From: Salinicoccus sp. RF5
GTDB lineage: Bacteria > Bacillota > Bacilli > Staphylococcales > Salinicoccaceae
Length of the DNA: 64,000 nucleotides
Direction of reading: 5' to 3'
NCBI RefSeq assembly: GCF_020786625.1
Contig: NZ_JAJGRC010000002.1
Span: 186,001 to 250,000 of the forward strand
Positions 55,580-63,733 of this stretch are shown here, in pieces. Under the pieces are notes generated by a model. The model was not told the DNA's origin, did not search any database, and saw only the letters and a list, made by a program, of their open reading frames with translations. Position 1 is the stretch's first letter. Each line of letters opens with the position of its first letter. The translations under genes were made by a program, and so were the position numbers.

Positions 55580-55611
55580 TGGTGTTTAATAATAATTTTG
55601 GAGGTCGAGTT

Positions 55612-57045
55612 ATGAATTATATGGAACTTCTGGATAGGGAGATTGCCAAAGATAACGAATTCAAATTGGATACATATCCATACGAATATTCCGGTGATTT
55701 GAACACATTCCAGATCTACGATTTTGACAGGGAAAGTCTGACTGAAGTTGTCCAGCGTTCGCAGAGCGCTTTTGAACAGTTCAGACATACCAGCAGCTAT
55801 GTCCGCACGGAGATTCTGTTGAAGGCCGCCGGGCTGTTGGAAAACCATTCCGAGACGATGGCAGAAATCATAAGTCTGGAAGCCAAAAAGCCGATTAAAG
55901 CGGCAAGACAGGAAGTCGGCAGGTGTGTACAGACACTGAAGCTTTCAGGAATAGAAGCCTCAAAGCTTGAAGGTGAACCCATCAATCTTGATGTTGCACC
56001 GAATGGCTCCAACAGGGAAGCGTTTACGAAGTACGAACCGCTTGGGATTGTGTATGCGATGACGCCATTCAATTTCCCTTTGAACCTGGCCCTTCATAAA
56101 ATTGGCCCGGCGATTGCGGTAGGCAATTCGGTGATCATAAAACCCTCTGAAAAGACGCCATTCTCCTCCTTCCTCATGAGGCATATCTTTGAAGAAAGCG
56201 GCCTGCCGGAAGATGTGCTTCAAATAGTCACCGGAGATGGAGAGCGGGTCACCGATCACCTGCTTGAATTTGATGAGATCAAGAAACTTTCGTTTACAGG
56301 CAGCGCGAGAGTAGGAAAAATCATCAAATCCAAGGTCGGGCTGAGGGAACTCACTCTGGAACTTGGGAGTACATCACCCGTCTACATCACGAAAGACATC
56401 AATGATTTGGAAGGGGTGGCCCAGAAGGTTGTGAATGGTGCATTTTCATATAATGGACAGGTGTGCATAAGTACCCAGAAGGCCTATGTCGATGAAGAAA
56501 TATATGATGCGTTCATCTCTCATTTGAAGACACAGACTGAAGCCCTGAAGTATGGTGATGTGCTCGATGAAGCGACGGACTTCTCGGATCTCATCGATGA
56601 ACAGAGTCAGGAAAGGATAGTTGCGTGGCTCGAGGAAGCGGTACGGGATGGAGCTGAAATCATCACTGGCGGCGAGAAGATCAACGGCAGTGTGACGCCT
56701 GCCATTGTGGCGAATACATCCGATGATATGAAGATATGCACAAATGAAATATTCGGTCCGGTTCTCGTAGTGGAAAAGGCGGCGTCCTCCATGGACATGT
56801 CCGAGAAACTGAATGCCTCTGAATTCGGTCTGAATGTCGGCGTCTTCACGAATGACTTGAAGCGTGCCCTGAAGCTTGGCAATGCGCTTGATTATGGCCA
56901 GGTCCTGATAAACGACGTTCCTACATTGCGCTTTGACCACATGCCATACAACGGCAGGAAAAACTCGGGATATGGCACTGAAGGCATCAAATATGCCATC
57001 AGGGAGATGGCGAAATTGAAAATGATCAGCCTGAACTATGAATGA
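55612..57045 (+). CDS. Aldehyde dehydrogenase family protein
   Basis: 477 aa, ATG 55612 with GGAGG at 55600-55604. NAD(P)-dependent aldehyde oxidation. Motifs: MTPFNFPLNLALHKIGPAI, FTGSARVGKII, catalytic Glu in LTLELGSTSP, catalytic Cys in NGQVCISTQKAY, and EIFGPVLVVEKA. The Cys context (QVCIS) fits the lactaldehyde/sulfolactaldehyde or semialdehyde group. It follows O3, overlaps the next gene by 8 nt and probably oxidises the aldehyde made by the iron alcohol dehydrogenase or the SDR. Confidence 0.9.
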   Translation: MNYMELLDREIAKDNEFKLDTYPYEYSGDLNTFQIYDFDRESLTEVVQRSQSAFEQFRHTSSYVRTEILLKAAGLLENHSETMAEIISLEAKKPIKAARQEVGRCVQTLKLSGIEASKLEGEPINLDVAPNGSNREAFTKYEPLGIVYAMTPFNFPLNLALHKIGPAIAVGNSVIIKPSEKTPFSSFLMRHIFEESGLPEDVLQIVTGDGERVTDHLLEFDEIKKLSFTGSARVGKIIKSKVGLRELTLELGSTSPVYITKDINDLEGVAQKVVNGAFSYNGQVCISTQKAYVDEEIYDAFISHLKTQTEALKYGDVLDEATDFSDLIDEQSQERIVAWLEEAVRDGAEIITGGEKINGSVTPAIVANTSDDMKICTNEIFGPVLVVEKAASSMDMSEKLNASEFGLNVGVFTNDLKRALKLGNALDYGQVLINDVPTLRFDHMPYNGRKNSGYGTEGIKYAIREMAKLKMISLNYE

Positions 57046-57463
57046 AATCAAATTCAACCTGCCGATTCTGGTTTCCCAGTGGCACGTAACATACAAGCCG
57101 CTGCCTCTACTGGGGAAGAAGAAGCTCAGGCATATGCTGGCGACTGATCTCATCCAAAAGGAGACTTCCTTTTTAACTGATGACTATGAGGCATATAGAG
57201 AGAAGAAGTATTCCTATACGATGCCGGTGGAAATGATCTATGACATTGAGAAGAACGGCTATGACCTGCTCAGGCATCATTACATGTACAAGAAGAAAAG
57301 TTGGAGTTATCCGGAAATAGAGAAGGTGGACCAGTATTACATCTACCTTCCCTACCGTATTACAGAGGAGAATGGGGGCTATGTCCTTCATGAAGAAGTG
57401 AGCGGTATGCGCAGGAAGCTTAAGAAGAACGATGAAATATACAAAATGATAATAAGGGGATGA
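57038..57463 (+). CDS. 141-aa protein of unknown function in the LacI-controlled operon
   Basis: ATG 57038 overlaps the aldehyde dehydrogenase stop. Soluble, basic and rich in Tyr and Lys (MYKKKSWSYPEIEKVDQYYIYLPYRI). No motif or transmembrane segment seen. It lies immediately before a 35-aa membrane peptide and an SSS symporter. Not recognised; transport or substrate-binding help is possible only by position. Confidence 0.6.
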   Translation: MNEIKFNLPILVSQWHVTYKPLPLLGKKKLRHMLATDLIQKETSFLTDDYEAYREKKYSYTMPVEMIYDIEKNGYDLLRHHYMYKKKSWSYPEIEKVDQYYIYLPYRITEENGGYVLHEEVSGMRRKLKKNDEIYKMIIRG

Positions 57464-57470
57464 AATTGCA

Positions 57471-57578
57471 ATGACATTTTTGTATATAATTTTTGCAGTC
57501 AATTTCACAACATGGGTAGCGATGTATCTGATTCTGTTCAAGACATCATTCTTGAACGGAAAAAAGGGGGTTAAATAA
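57471..57578 (+). CDS. 35-aa single-helix membrane peptide upstream of SSS symporter
   Basis: ATG 57471 with TAAGGGGA about 10 nt upstream. The peptide is MTFLYIIFAVNFTTWVAMYL followed by ILFKTSFLNGKKGVK, that is one membrane helix with a positive, probably cytoplasmic, tail. Its TAA shares one base with the symporter ATG (TAATG), so the two are translationally coupled. Small accessory subunits encoded just before a sodium symporter are known (YhdT/DUF997 with PanF; MetS with MetP). The reading frame is short, so support rests on the ribosome site, hydrophobicity and coupling. Confidence 0.6.
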   Translation: MTFLYIIFAVNFTTWVAMYLILFKTSFLNGKKGVK

Positions 57579-59074
57579 TGGATAGTGTAATCATGTGGTC
57601 ATGGATATTCATGACAATCTTCATAGGCGCCATGCTGTTTTTCGGTTACCTTGGGATGAAAAAGACACATACGAGTGATGACTTCGCGACAGCAAGATCC
57701 AGTTATGGTCCGATTACGATTGCACTTGTAATCAGTGCAGGTATTGCCAGCGGCTCCACTTTCATGGGCATGCCCGGACTTTCATATGCATTGGGGGCAC
57801 CGTCACTCTGGTATCCTCTGCTTTACCCGGTAGCTACAGTATTCGGTATGCTCTTCTTTGCGAAGGCAATCAAAGAATACGGGGATAAGCTTGGAACACG
57901 TACCATTCCTGAATTCATCGGAAATCGTTACAACAGCAACATATTAAGGCTGGTATTGGCAGTCATCTCCATCCTGCTGATTTTCTATGTCATTTCACAA
58001 CTTGTTGCAGCAGCAACAATGTTCCAGATCATGATGGGACTGGATTATGGTGTAGGAATCATCATTACAATCGTAGTCATAGGAATCTATGTGTTCCTGG
58101 GTGGTTCCCACTCAGATATCATGACTGATGCCGTACAGGGTGCGCTCATGGTTATGATTGCACTGATAGTCGTCATCTGTTTTGCGCTCGGTGTAGGCGT
58201 TGACGGCGGTTTCGGTGAACTGATCGACAGAATTACGGAGAGAAGGCCGGAAGGTCACTTTGGGCAACTGTTCATTCCGGGGGATGAAACGTATGGCAGC
58301 ATCTGGCTTGTACTGCTTCTGCTGATTGCCCACCTGCCATTTGCTGTACAGCCGCACTTGGGGAACAAGTTCATGGCCGTGCGTTCAAATAAAGACCTGA
58401 AAATGCTGCTCATGTTCACGACCGTTTTCGCGACCATCCTTCCTTTGATGGGTCTGGGCGGCATGCTTGCAATTGGAGTGCTGGACCCAAGCACAGAAAT
58501 AAGAGCGGATGCAGTAATACCAACACTATTCACTGAAATCTTCCCGCCATTCCTTGCGGCATTCCTGGCAGTCGCTGTCCTTTCTGCAGTAATGTCCACT
58601 TCTGACGGTCTGGTAGTATCACTGACGCAGATACTTGCCAATGATATATTCAGGCTGTCAATCGTACCTAGGACAAATATGAGTGAAGAAAAAGCTGAGA
58701 AATATGAACTTGCCATAAGCAGATATTCCACATTCCTGTTCCTCATACTTGCCGGTATAGTCGCCTGGAACCCACCAGAGTTCCTATCCATATTCATGTG
58801 GATTGGTATCGGCGGCATAGTTTCTGCCACAGCCGGCCCGCTTGTTGTCGGCTCACTGTGGAAGAGGGCCAACAGGACATCGGCAATCACATCATTGGCG
58901 GCAGGGACGATCGCATATTGGTTCATTTACCTGCCATTCGGACTTGATGTTTCCAACCCGTTTGCAGCAGCAGGCATGGGTGTATTGATATCGATGGCTG
59001 TCATGGTGATTATGACCCTGGCCACTTCGAAGCCTGGAGATAACAACCTTGTACAATTCGAGGATTCAAAATAA
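57578..59074 (+). CDS. Sodium:solute symporter (SSS) family protein
   Basis: 498 aa, ATG 57578. About 13 transmembrane segments. SSS features: KKTHTSDDFATARSSYGPITIALVISAGIASGSTFMGMPGLSYALG in the N-terminal helices, RTIPEFIGNRYNSNILRLV, and VAVLSAVMSTSDGLVVSLTQILANDIF, the sodium-site helix TM8. Probably imports the compound oxidised by the surrounding dehydrogenases. A 35-aa helix peptide is coupled upstream, and the iron alcohol dehydrogenase begins 14 nt downstream. Confidence 0.9.
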   Translation: MDSVIMWSWIFMTIFIGAMLFFGYLGMKKTHTSDDFATARSSYGPITIALVISAGIASGSTFMGMPGLSYALGAPSLWYPLLYPVATVFGMLFFAKAIKEYGDKLGTRTIPEFIGNRYNSNILRLVLAVISILLIFYVISQLVAAATMFQIMMGLDYGVGIIITIVVIGIYVFLGGSHSDIMTDAVQGALMVMIALIVVICFALGVGVDGGFGELIDRITERRPEGHFGQLFIPGDETYGSIWLVLLLLIAHLPFAVQPHLGNKFMAVRSNKDLKMLLMFTTVFATILPLMGLGGMLAIGVLDPSTEIRADAVIPTLFTEIFPPFLAAFLAVAVLSAVMSTSDGLVVSLTQILANDIFRLSIVPRTNMSEEKAEKYELAISRYSTFLFLILAGIVAWNPPEFLSIFMWIGIGGIVSATAGPLVVGSLWKRANRTSAITSLAAGTIAYWFIYLPFGLDVSNPFAAAGMGVLISMAVMVIMTLATSKPGDNNLVQFEDSK

Positions 59075-59088
59075 AAGGAGAGATGAAT

Positions 59089-60243
59089 ATGAAATTGATA
59101 TCACCCGCACAGATACATCACGGGGTGGACTCCACTGATAAAATAAATGACATCGTTAAAGAGATGGATGCCAAGAAAGTCTATATCCTCTGTGACCCGA
59201 TACTGGAAGAGCTGGGCTCTACCGGAAAAATAAAATCCATACTGGATGATCATGGTATCAAGTATGAACTATCCACGAATGTGATGGCCGAGCCTTCAGT
59301 TGAAAAAGGGAACGAAATCATTGAGGAAGTCAGGAAATATGACCCTGACCTCATTATAGGACTGGGGGGCGGCAGCACTCTAGACTTGGTGAAAGCTGCA
59401 TCACTGATTGCAGTACAGGATGGAGGGGTTGAGAACTACCTGAATTTGACCGGGGACAAAAAACTCGGCAAGGAGAAGATACCGAATATATTAATGCCGA
59501 CCACTTCCGGGACAAGTGCTGAAATAACTGATATCGCTGTATTTTCTACTGGAGACAGTAAAGATGCTGTAACAGACCCGCTCATGCTCGCAACCTATGC
59601 CATAATTGACCCGGTATATACGTATTCCCTGCCGCCCAAAGTCGCGGCGGCAAGCAGTGTGGATGCCTTCACCCATGCGATAGAAGCATTCACCTCCGTG
59701 AACGCGACCCCGATAACGGACACCTTAGCCACGGGAGCTATAGAAAAAATCTACAACAATGTCAGAGAAGGTGTGTGGGATGCCAAAAATTTTGAAGCCA
59801 AAAATGAATTATCCGCTGCCAGCATCATGGCAGGATTAAGCTTCTACAATGCAGGTGTCGCTGGCGTCCATGCCCTTGCATATCCTTTGGGTGGAAACTT
59901 TAAAATTCCTCATGGGGAATCAAATGCAGTGCTCCTTCCGTACGTCTACAACATTATCCAGAAGTCATGCAGTAATAAGTTGTCTAAGCTGGCACCAATA
60001 TTTAAAATCGATACAGCGGGTAAGGATTCGATGACGATCTCTTCCGAAATAGTACAGAAGCTTTTCAATCTTGTAGAGGACGTGGGTCTCCCGAGAAACC
60101 TCAAGTACTATGATATCAAGGAAAATGATATTGAACTTCTGACGAAAAATGCTCTAAAACAGACAAGACTACTTGTCAGGAGCCCACTGGAACTGAAAGA
60201 AGAGGTCATAAGAAAGATTTATACTGATGCGTTTGAAGGATAA
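59089..60243 (+). CDS. Iron-containing alcohol dehydrogenase
   Basis: 384 aa. ATG 59089 is 8 nt from AAAAGGAG; ATG 59083 is too close. Type III ADH: nucleotide-binding IIGLGGGSTLDLVKAASLI, MPTTSGTSAEITDIAVF, and iron ligands Asp and His in SSVDAFTHAIEAF plus two His in GVHALAYPLGGNFKIPHGESNA. It interconverts an alcohol and an aldehyde. Pairing with the aldehyde dehydrogenase gives an alcohol-to-acid route. Last gene of the operon. Confidence 0.92.
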   Translation: MKLISPAQIHHGVDSTDKINDIVKEMDAKKVYILCDPILEELGSTGKIKSILDDHGIKYELSTNVMAEPSVEKGNEIIEEVRKYDPDLIIGLGGGSTLDLVKAASLIAVQDGGVENYLNLTGDKKLGKEKIPNILMPTTSGTSAEITDIAVFSTGDSKDAVTDPLMLATYAIIDPVYTYSLPPKVAAASSVDAFTHAIEAFTSVNATPITDTLATGAIEKIYNNVREGVWDAKNFEAKNELSAASIMAGLSFYNAGVAGVHALAYPLGGNFKIPHGESNAVLLPYVYNIIQKSCSNKLSKLAPIFKIDTAGKDSMTISSEIVQKLFNLVEDVGLPRNLKYYDIKENDIELLTKNALKQTRLLVRSPLELKEEVIRKIYTDAFEG

Positions 60244-60254
60244 GATGTTTATGT

Positions 60255-60298
60255 GAAGAAAGAGGGGAAATCATATGATTTCCCCTCTTTCTTCTTTG
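60255..60298 (+). terminator. Terminator of the LacI-controlled operon
   Basis: GAAGAAAGAGGGGAAATCA/TGATTTCCCCTCTTTCTTC at 60256-60294 is a near-perfect long hairpin, followed by TTTGCT. Confidence 0.85.
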
Positions 60299-60363
60299 CT
60301 TCGCATATTCATTCCGTCCTTCGGGCCTTTGAAATTTGGAAGGATAGGAAATTGAAATATAGT

Positions 60364-60402
60364 AATTAACGACGCTCTAAAAAAGAGCACCGTTAATTTT
60401 TT
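60364..60402 (+). terminator. Orphan terminator-like hairpin
   Basis: ATTAACG-AC-GCTC and GAGC-AC-CGTTAAT enclose TAAAAAA and are followed by six T. No gene on the plus strand ends just before it, so it may end a short RNA or be a relic. Confidence 0.5.
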
Positions 60403-60451
60403 GGGTGTACTACAAAAATCATGATACTTATTGCTTTTGTATTGATGGTTA

Positions 60452-60474
60452 GAATCGAAATGGGAAGCTGTTCC
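60452..60474 (-). terminator. Weak hairpin after the glycerophosphodiesterase gene
   Basis: On the minus strand GGGAA-CAGC-TTCCC directly follows the stop codon, then ATTTCGATT. Short stem and poor T tract. Confidence 0.35.
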
Positions 60475-61356
60475 CTAATTGTAGTGTGGTGCACTATTGT
60501 GTCCTACGAGGTCCGGGTAATCTGAAATGACTCCATCAACTCCGTACTCCATCAGTTCATTGATCCTTGATTGATCATTTAATGTATATGGAGCAATACG
60601 CATGCTGTAGTCATGGATACGGCTGACAAGATCCGTGTCTACCATCTGGTGGTTGGGATTTACATAATCAGCGTATGTGGAGAACTGGGCGAGTTGTGCA
60701 TCAGATATGCCTTCAGCGTTGTAGCCCACGAGAACACCGGTGTCGACATTCGGCAGGAGGGCATTGAAGTGTGCGATTGATCCGTGGTCGAATGATTGTA
60801 CAATGATCTTGCCGTTATTCGGTTTGTCCATATTCCTCTCTTCCAGTGCAGCAGCAACTTTTTCTTCTATACCTGGATGCTGGGATGCATTCTTGATTTC
60901 AATCAGGATACCGATCTTTCCTCGGTAGGCGTCGAGTACTTCTTCAAATGTAGGGATCTGTTCTCCCGCAAATTGAGGTCCAAACCAGCTGCCTGCATCG
61001 AGCTGCTTCAACTCCTCAAGGGTGTAGTCGTCCACACTGCCTGAACCATCCGTCGTCCTGTCGATCATTGCGTCATGCATCAGAACGACTTCCTCATCTT
61101 CGCTCAATTGAACATCTATTTCGATGTAATCGGTTTTCATCTCCAAGGCTTTGTCAAATGCGGCCATTGTATTTTCAGGTGCATAGCCGGAGGCGCCCCG
61201 ATGTGCAATGTTCATCGTATGTTGTGCAGCATTTTGGGAAATATTGTTTTTTCCGGCTGCGGAAACTGCATCTTGGCCATTCGATATTCCCAATAGGCCG
61301 ACCAAAAGGAGTGCCATCAATAAAGTTTTCACCAAGGTGCCTGCGAAATTTTTCAT
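60475..61356 (-). CDS. glpQ: Secreted glycerophosphodiester phosphodiesterase
   Basis: 293 aa, minus strand. ATG 61356 has AAGGAG 9 nt upstream; earlier in-frame starts up to 61404 are less likely. An N-terminal signal peptide is clear (MKNFAGTLVKTLLMALLLVG with a cut near VSAAG). GDPD motifs: MNIAHRGASGYAPENTMAAF, DYIEIDVQLSEDEEVVLMHD, DRTTDGSG, LIEIK and the C-terminal GVDGVISDYPDL. It releases glycerol-3-phosphate from glycerophosphodiesters, and related enzymes from teichoic acid. Confidence 0.9.
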   Translation of the reverse strand: MKNFAGTLVKTLLMALLLVGLLGISNGQDAVSAAGKNNISQNAAQHTMNIAHRGASGYAPENTMAAFDKALEMKTDYIEIDVQLSEDEEVVLMHDAMIDRTTDGSGSVDDYTLEELKQLDAGSWFGPQFAGEQIPTFEEVLDAYRGKIGILIEIKNASQHPGIEEKVAAALEERNMDKPNNGKIIVQSFDHGSIAHFNALLPNVDTGVLVGYNAEGISDAQLAQFSTYADYVNPNHQMVDTDLVSRIHDYSMRIAPYTLNDQSRINELMEYGVDGVISDYPDLVGHNSAPHYN

Positions 61357-61404
61357 GCGTCTTCTCTCCTTCATAGTAATTAGTCCATCTTCCAATGGTT
61401 TCAT

Positions 61405-61521
61405 AGCTCTTCTTGTAAGGTGAGCTACATCAACAGTCTAAAGAGACAATGTTCAGACGCGATGAAATTCGTGTTAATATGCTGTAAATGCTTCGTATTT
61501 CCCTGTCATTTTTGACGCGCA
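61405..61521. other. Upstream region of glpQ
   Basis: No further gene is visible; it should hold the glpQ promoter. I see no clear Pho-type or cre site. Confidence 0.3.
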
Positions 61522-61556
61522 TAAGAAAAGCACCCTCCCATAATTTGAAGGATGCT
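61522..61556 (-). terminator. Terminator after the 401-aa membrane protein gene
   Basis: On the minus strand AGCATCCTTC pairs with GAGGGTGCT (two G-U pairs), followed by TTTTCTTA. The plus strand has a mismatch instead of a G-U pair, so it is specific to the minus strand. Confidence 0.7.
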
Positions 61557-61575
61557 GATTGAGTGCGCCGTTATT

Positions 61576-62781
61576 TTATTCTTCGTACTCCTTGGCTTCT
61601 TCTTTCTCCTCTTCTTTCTCCTGCTCACGTTCTTCCTTCAGTTTCTCATGACGCTGGCGTTGACGGTATCCATATGTGCTGTCGAGTACGACTTCTTCGT
61701 CTTCGAACGCGGAGCCGAGTGCACCGATGATTGTGGAGATGCTGGCGCCGATCCAAGACGTATAGAAGTAGATTCCCATACCTGGCGAGGCTGAAGTATA
61801 GTCTTCAATCTGTGCCATTGGCATGAGCAGTATCGTCCAGATGGAAAACATGCCGAATAGTATGATGTAATACATGATGACGGTCATGAGCAGGGTGAAG
61901 AAAGTCGTTACATTGTAGATCTTCCTAAGGAAGGTCCTGTTCTCCTCACCCTTTTTCTCCCAGAGTTGATGGGCCATGATGATCCACATGGTAAGAGCAA
62001 GTATGGAAAATACGGTCAGCAGCAGTGCCCTCGGCACGCTGAAATTCATACTGAGTTGCCATAGGGTCGAGAATACAAGGGCATAGGAGCCAGTGGTGAA
62101 TGCAATGACGATGATTTTGCCGAAGGCAGGGAACATCTTCCATGGTTCATTCGCGAACACCATGCCGGAAATGATGCGCAGGTAGCCGCCCGGCTTTGAC
62201 TTGACGGTATATCGGACATCGACACCTTCTTCTTCTTCCTGGGGCGTTTCACGGATCAGGGGTGAGATGCGTTCGAAAATCCGCGAACCGATGAGCTTGC
62301 GTGAATCCTTGTTCCTGAGGGCATCGAACTTCTGCTTGTCTTGGGATTCCATATGGGCCGCAGAGGCTTGCCGTCCTTCATCGGATGTGCCATAGTACAT
62401 CTCGTTCATCAGCTGGAGTATTGACTCCTGAACGCGTTTCTTCATTGTGGTGAAGCCGAAACCGGGCAGGCTGAGGAGTGCTGCCGATCTGTCCTTCAGG
62501 GCCTCGGCGACGACAGGACGTTCGTCTTTGAAGAGCGGCAGGTCGGTCAGGGCGATGGCATAGTCCCATCCCTCGTCATCCTTCTTGTCGCAGACGGCTT
62601 CAATCACTTCCTTGGAATCATTCGTGCCGCCGGTAAGTATGTCATCATAGTAGTGGACATCCCACTCGTAATCATCCGTGATGTAGTAGTCGAGCATCCC
62701 GGGTATCTCTTCGACGAGTTCGGCACCGAGCCGCTCTGCGATGCCGGGCGCTGTGATTAAAGCGATACTCTTTTTTTCCAT
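61576..62781 (-). CDS. Membrane protein with N-terminal cytoplasmic domain, unknown
   Basis: 401 aa, minus strand, ATG 62781 with GGAGGTGG upstream; in-frame starts to 62856 lack a ribosome site. Residues about 1-190 are soluble, starting KKSIALITAPGIAERLGAEL with an alternating beta/alpha pattern and the phrase YAIALTDLPLFKDERPVVAE. Four transmembrane helices follow at about 225-350, then an ATP-independent-looking acidic tail ending in a Glu/Lys-rich coil. I do not recognise a named family with confidence; similar staphylococcal proteins carry no proven function. Monocistronic. Confidence 0.7.
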   Translation of the reverse strand: MEKKSIALITAPGIAERLGAELVEEIPGMLDYYITDDYEWDVHYYDDILTGGTNDSKEVIEAVCDKKDDEGWDYAIALTDLPLFKDERPVVAEALKDRSAALLSLPGFGFTTMKKRVQESILQLMNEMYYGTSDEGRQASAAHMESQDKQKFDALRNKDSRKLIGSRIFERISPLIRETPQEEEEGVDVRYTVKSKPGGYLRIISGMVFANEPWKMFPAFGKIIVIAFTTGSYALVFSTLWQLSMNFSVPRALLLTVFSILALTMWIIMAHQLWEKKGEENRTFLRKIYNVTTFFTLLMTVIMYYIILFGMFSIWTILLMPMAQIEDYTSASPGMGIYFYTSWIGASISTIIGALGSAFEDEEVVLDSTYGYRQRQRHEKLKEEREQEKEEEKEEAKEYEE

Positions 62782-62939
62782 GCAGCCACCTCCATTGCTG
62801 TCTGATTTCATGCTTTCCTTTCTTATAACCGTATTTAGAGGAAGATATGCCTGCAATATGCATGTTTTTATGCAACCTCAAGTTTGCCCTTGGAGTCACA
62901 GGGTAGCTTTAAACCAACATATGGAAGGGGATGAAAAGG

Positions 62940-63596
62940 ATGATCAAGGCGCTGGTATTCGATGCATATGGGACACTGTATGATGTCCATTCAGTCAAGG
63001 AGGCATGCGATTCGCTATTTCCGGAGAAGGGAGAGGCAATCAGCGCGGAGTGGCGCAAGAAGCAGTTGGAGTACTTTTTCCAGAGGCAGATGATGGGGCG
63101 TTACAGGCCTTTTGATGAAGTGACTCGTGATGCGCTGCGATATGCCTGCAAGGCGGAAGGCGCAAAACTTACAAAGGAAAACGAAGATATGCTGATGGAG
63201 GCCTACCTGGCGCTTGAGTTGTTCGAAGAGGTAAGGGATGTACTCGGGAAGCTCTCCGACAAGCAACGCGTCGTATTCTCGAATGGTTCGGAAAATATGA
63301 TTGGCCCGCTCGTCAATGGCCCCGACATTGCTGGTGACATCGACATGGTCATCAGTGCAGATGAAATCAAGCAGTATAAGCCGGCTGCGGCCGCCTACGC
63401 CCATGCACTGGACAGACTGGGAATTGAAAGGGATGAGGTGCTCTTCATGTCCTCGAATTCCTGGGATATCATGGGGGCGGCAAGTTTCGGTTTCCATACA
63501 GCCTGGATCAACCGGGGAGGTGCACAGCCTGAAACACTGGATATCCAGCCTGATAGGGCGTATACGGATTTGAATGGCATACTCGAGTGGATGTAG
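62940..63596 (+). CDS. Type II (S)-2-haloacid dehalogenase-like HAD hydrolase
   Basis: 218 aa. ATG 62940 is 9 nt from AGGGG; ATG 62931 abuts it. HAD motifs: nucleophile Asp in ALVFDAYGTLYDVHSV, AEWRKKQLEYFFQR (typical of haloacid dehalogenases), motif II Ser/Asn in VVFSNGSENMI, Lys in ADEIKQYKPAAAAY and motif IV MSSNSWDIMGAASFGF. The SSN-WD pattern is that of true L-2-haloacid dehalogenases. It hydrolyses short 2-haloacids to hydroxyacids; the natural substrate may differ. Confidence 0.88.
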   Translation: MIKALVFDAYGTLYDVHSVKEACDSLFPEKGEAISAEWRKKQLEYFFQRQMMGRYRPFDEVTRDALRYACKAEGAKLTKENEDMLMEAYLALELFEEVRDVLGKLSDKQRVVFSNGSENMIGPLVNGPDIAGDIDMVISADEIKQYKPAAAAYAHALDRLGIERDEVLFMSSNSWDIMGAASFGFHTAWINRGGAQPETLDIQPDRAYTDLNGILEWM

Positions 63597-63602
63597 TTGT
63601 GG

Positions 63603-63630
63603 AAGGGCAGCCATGGCTGCCCTTTTTAAT
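63603..63630 (+). terminator. Terminator after the haloacid dehalogenase gene
   Basis: AAGGGCAGCCA/TGGCTGCCCTT (63603-63624) is perfect and followed by TTT. Confidence 0.85.
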
Positions 63631-63733
63631 GAATTTCGGACATTCCGGTGTATTTTACACGTAAAACTGATATGATGATGCTTAAATAATGAAACTGTTT
63701 GATGGACAAAAATAATAGGAAAGAAGCTGTCAT

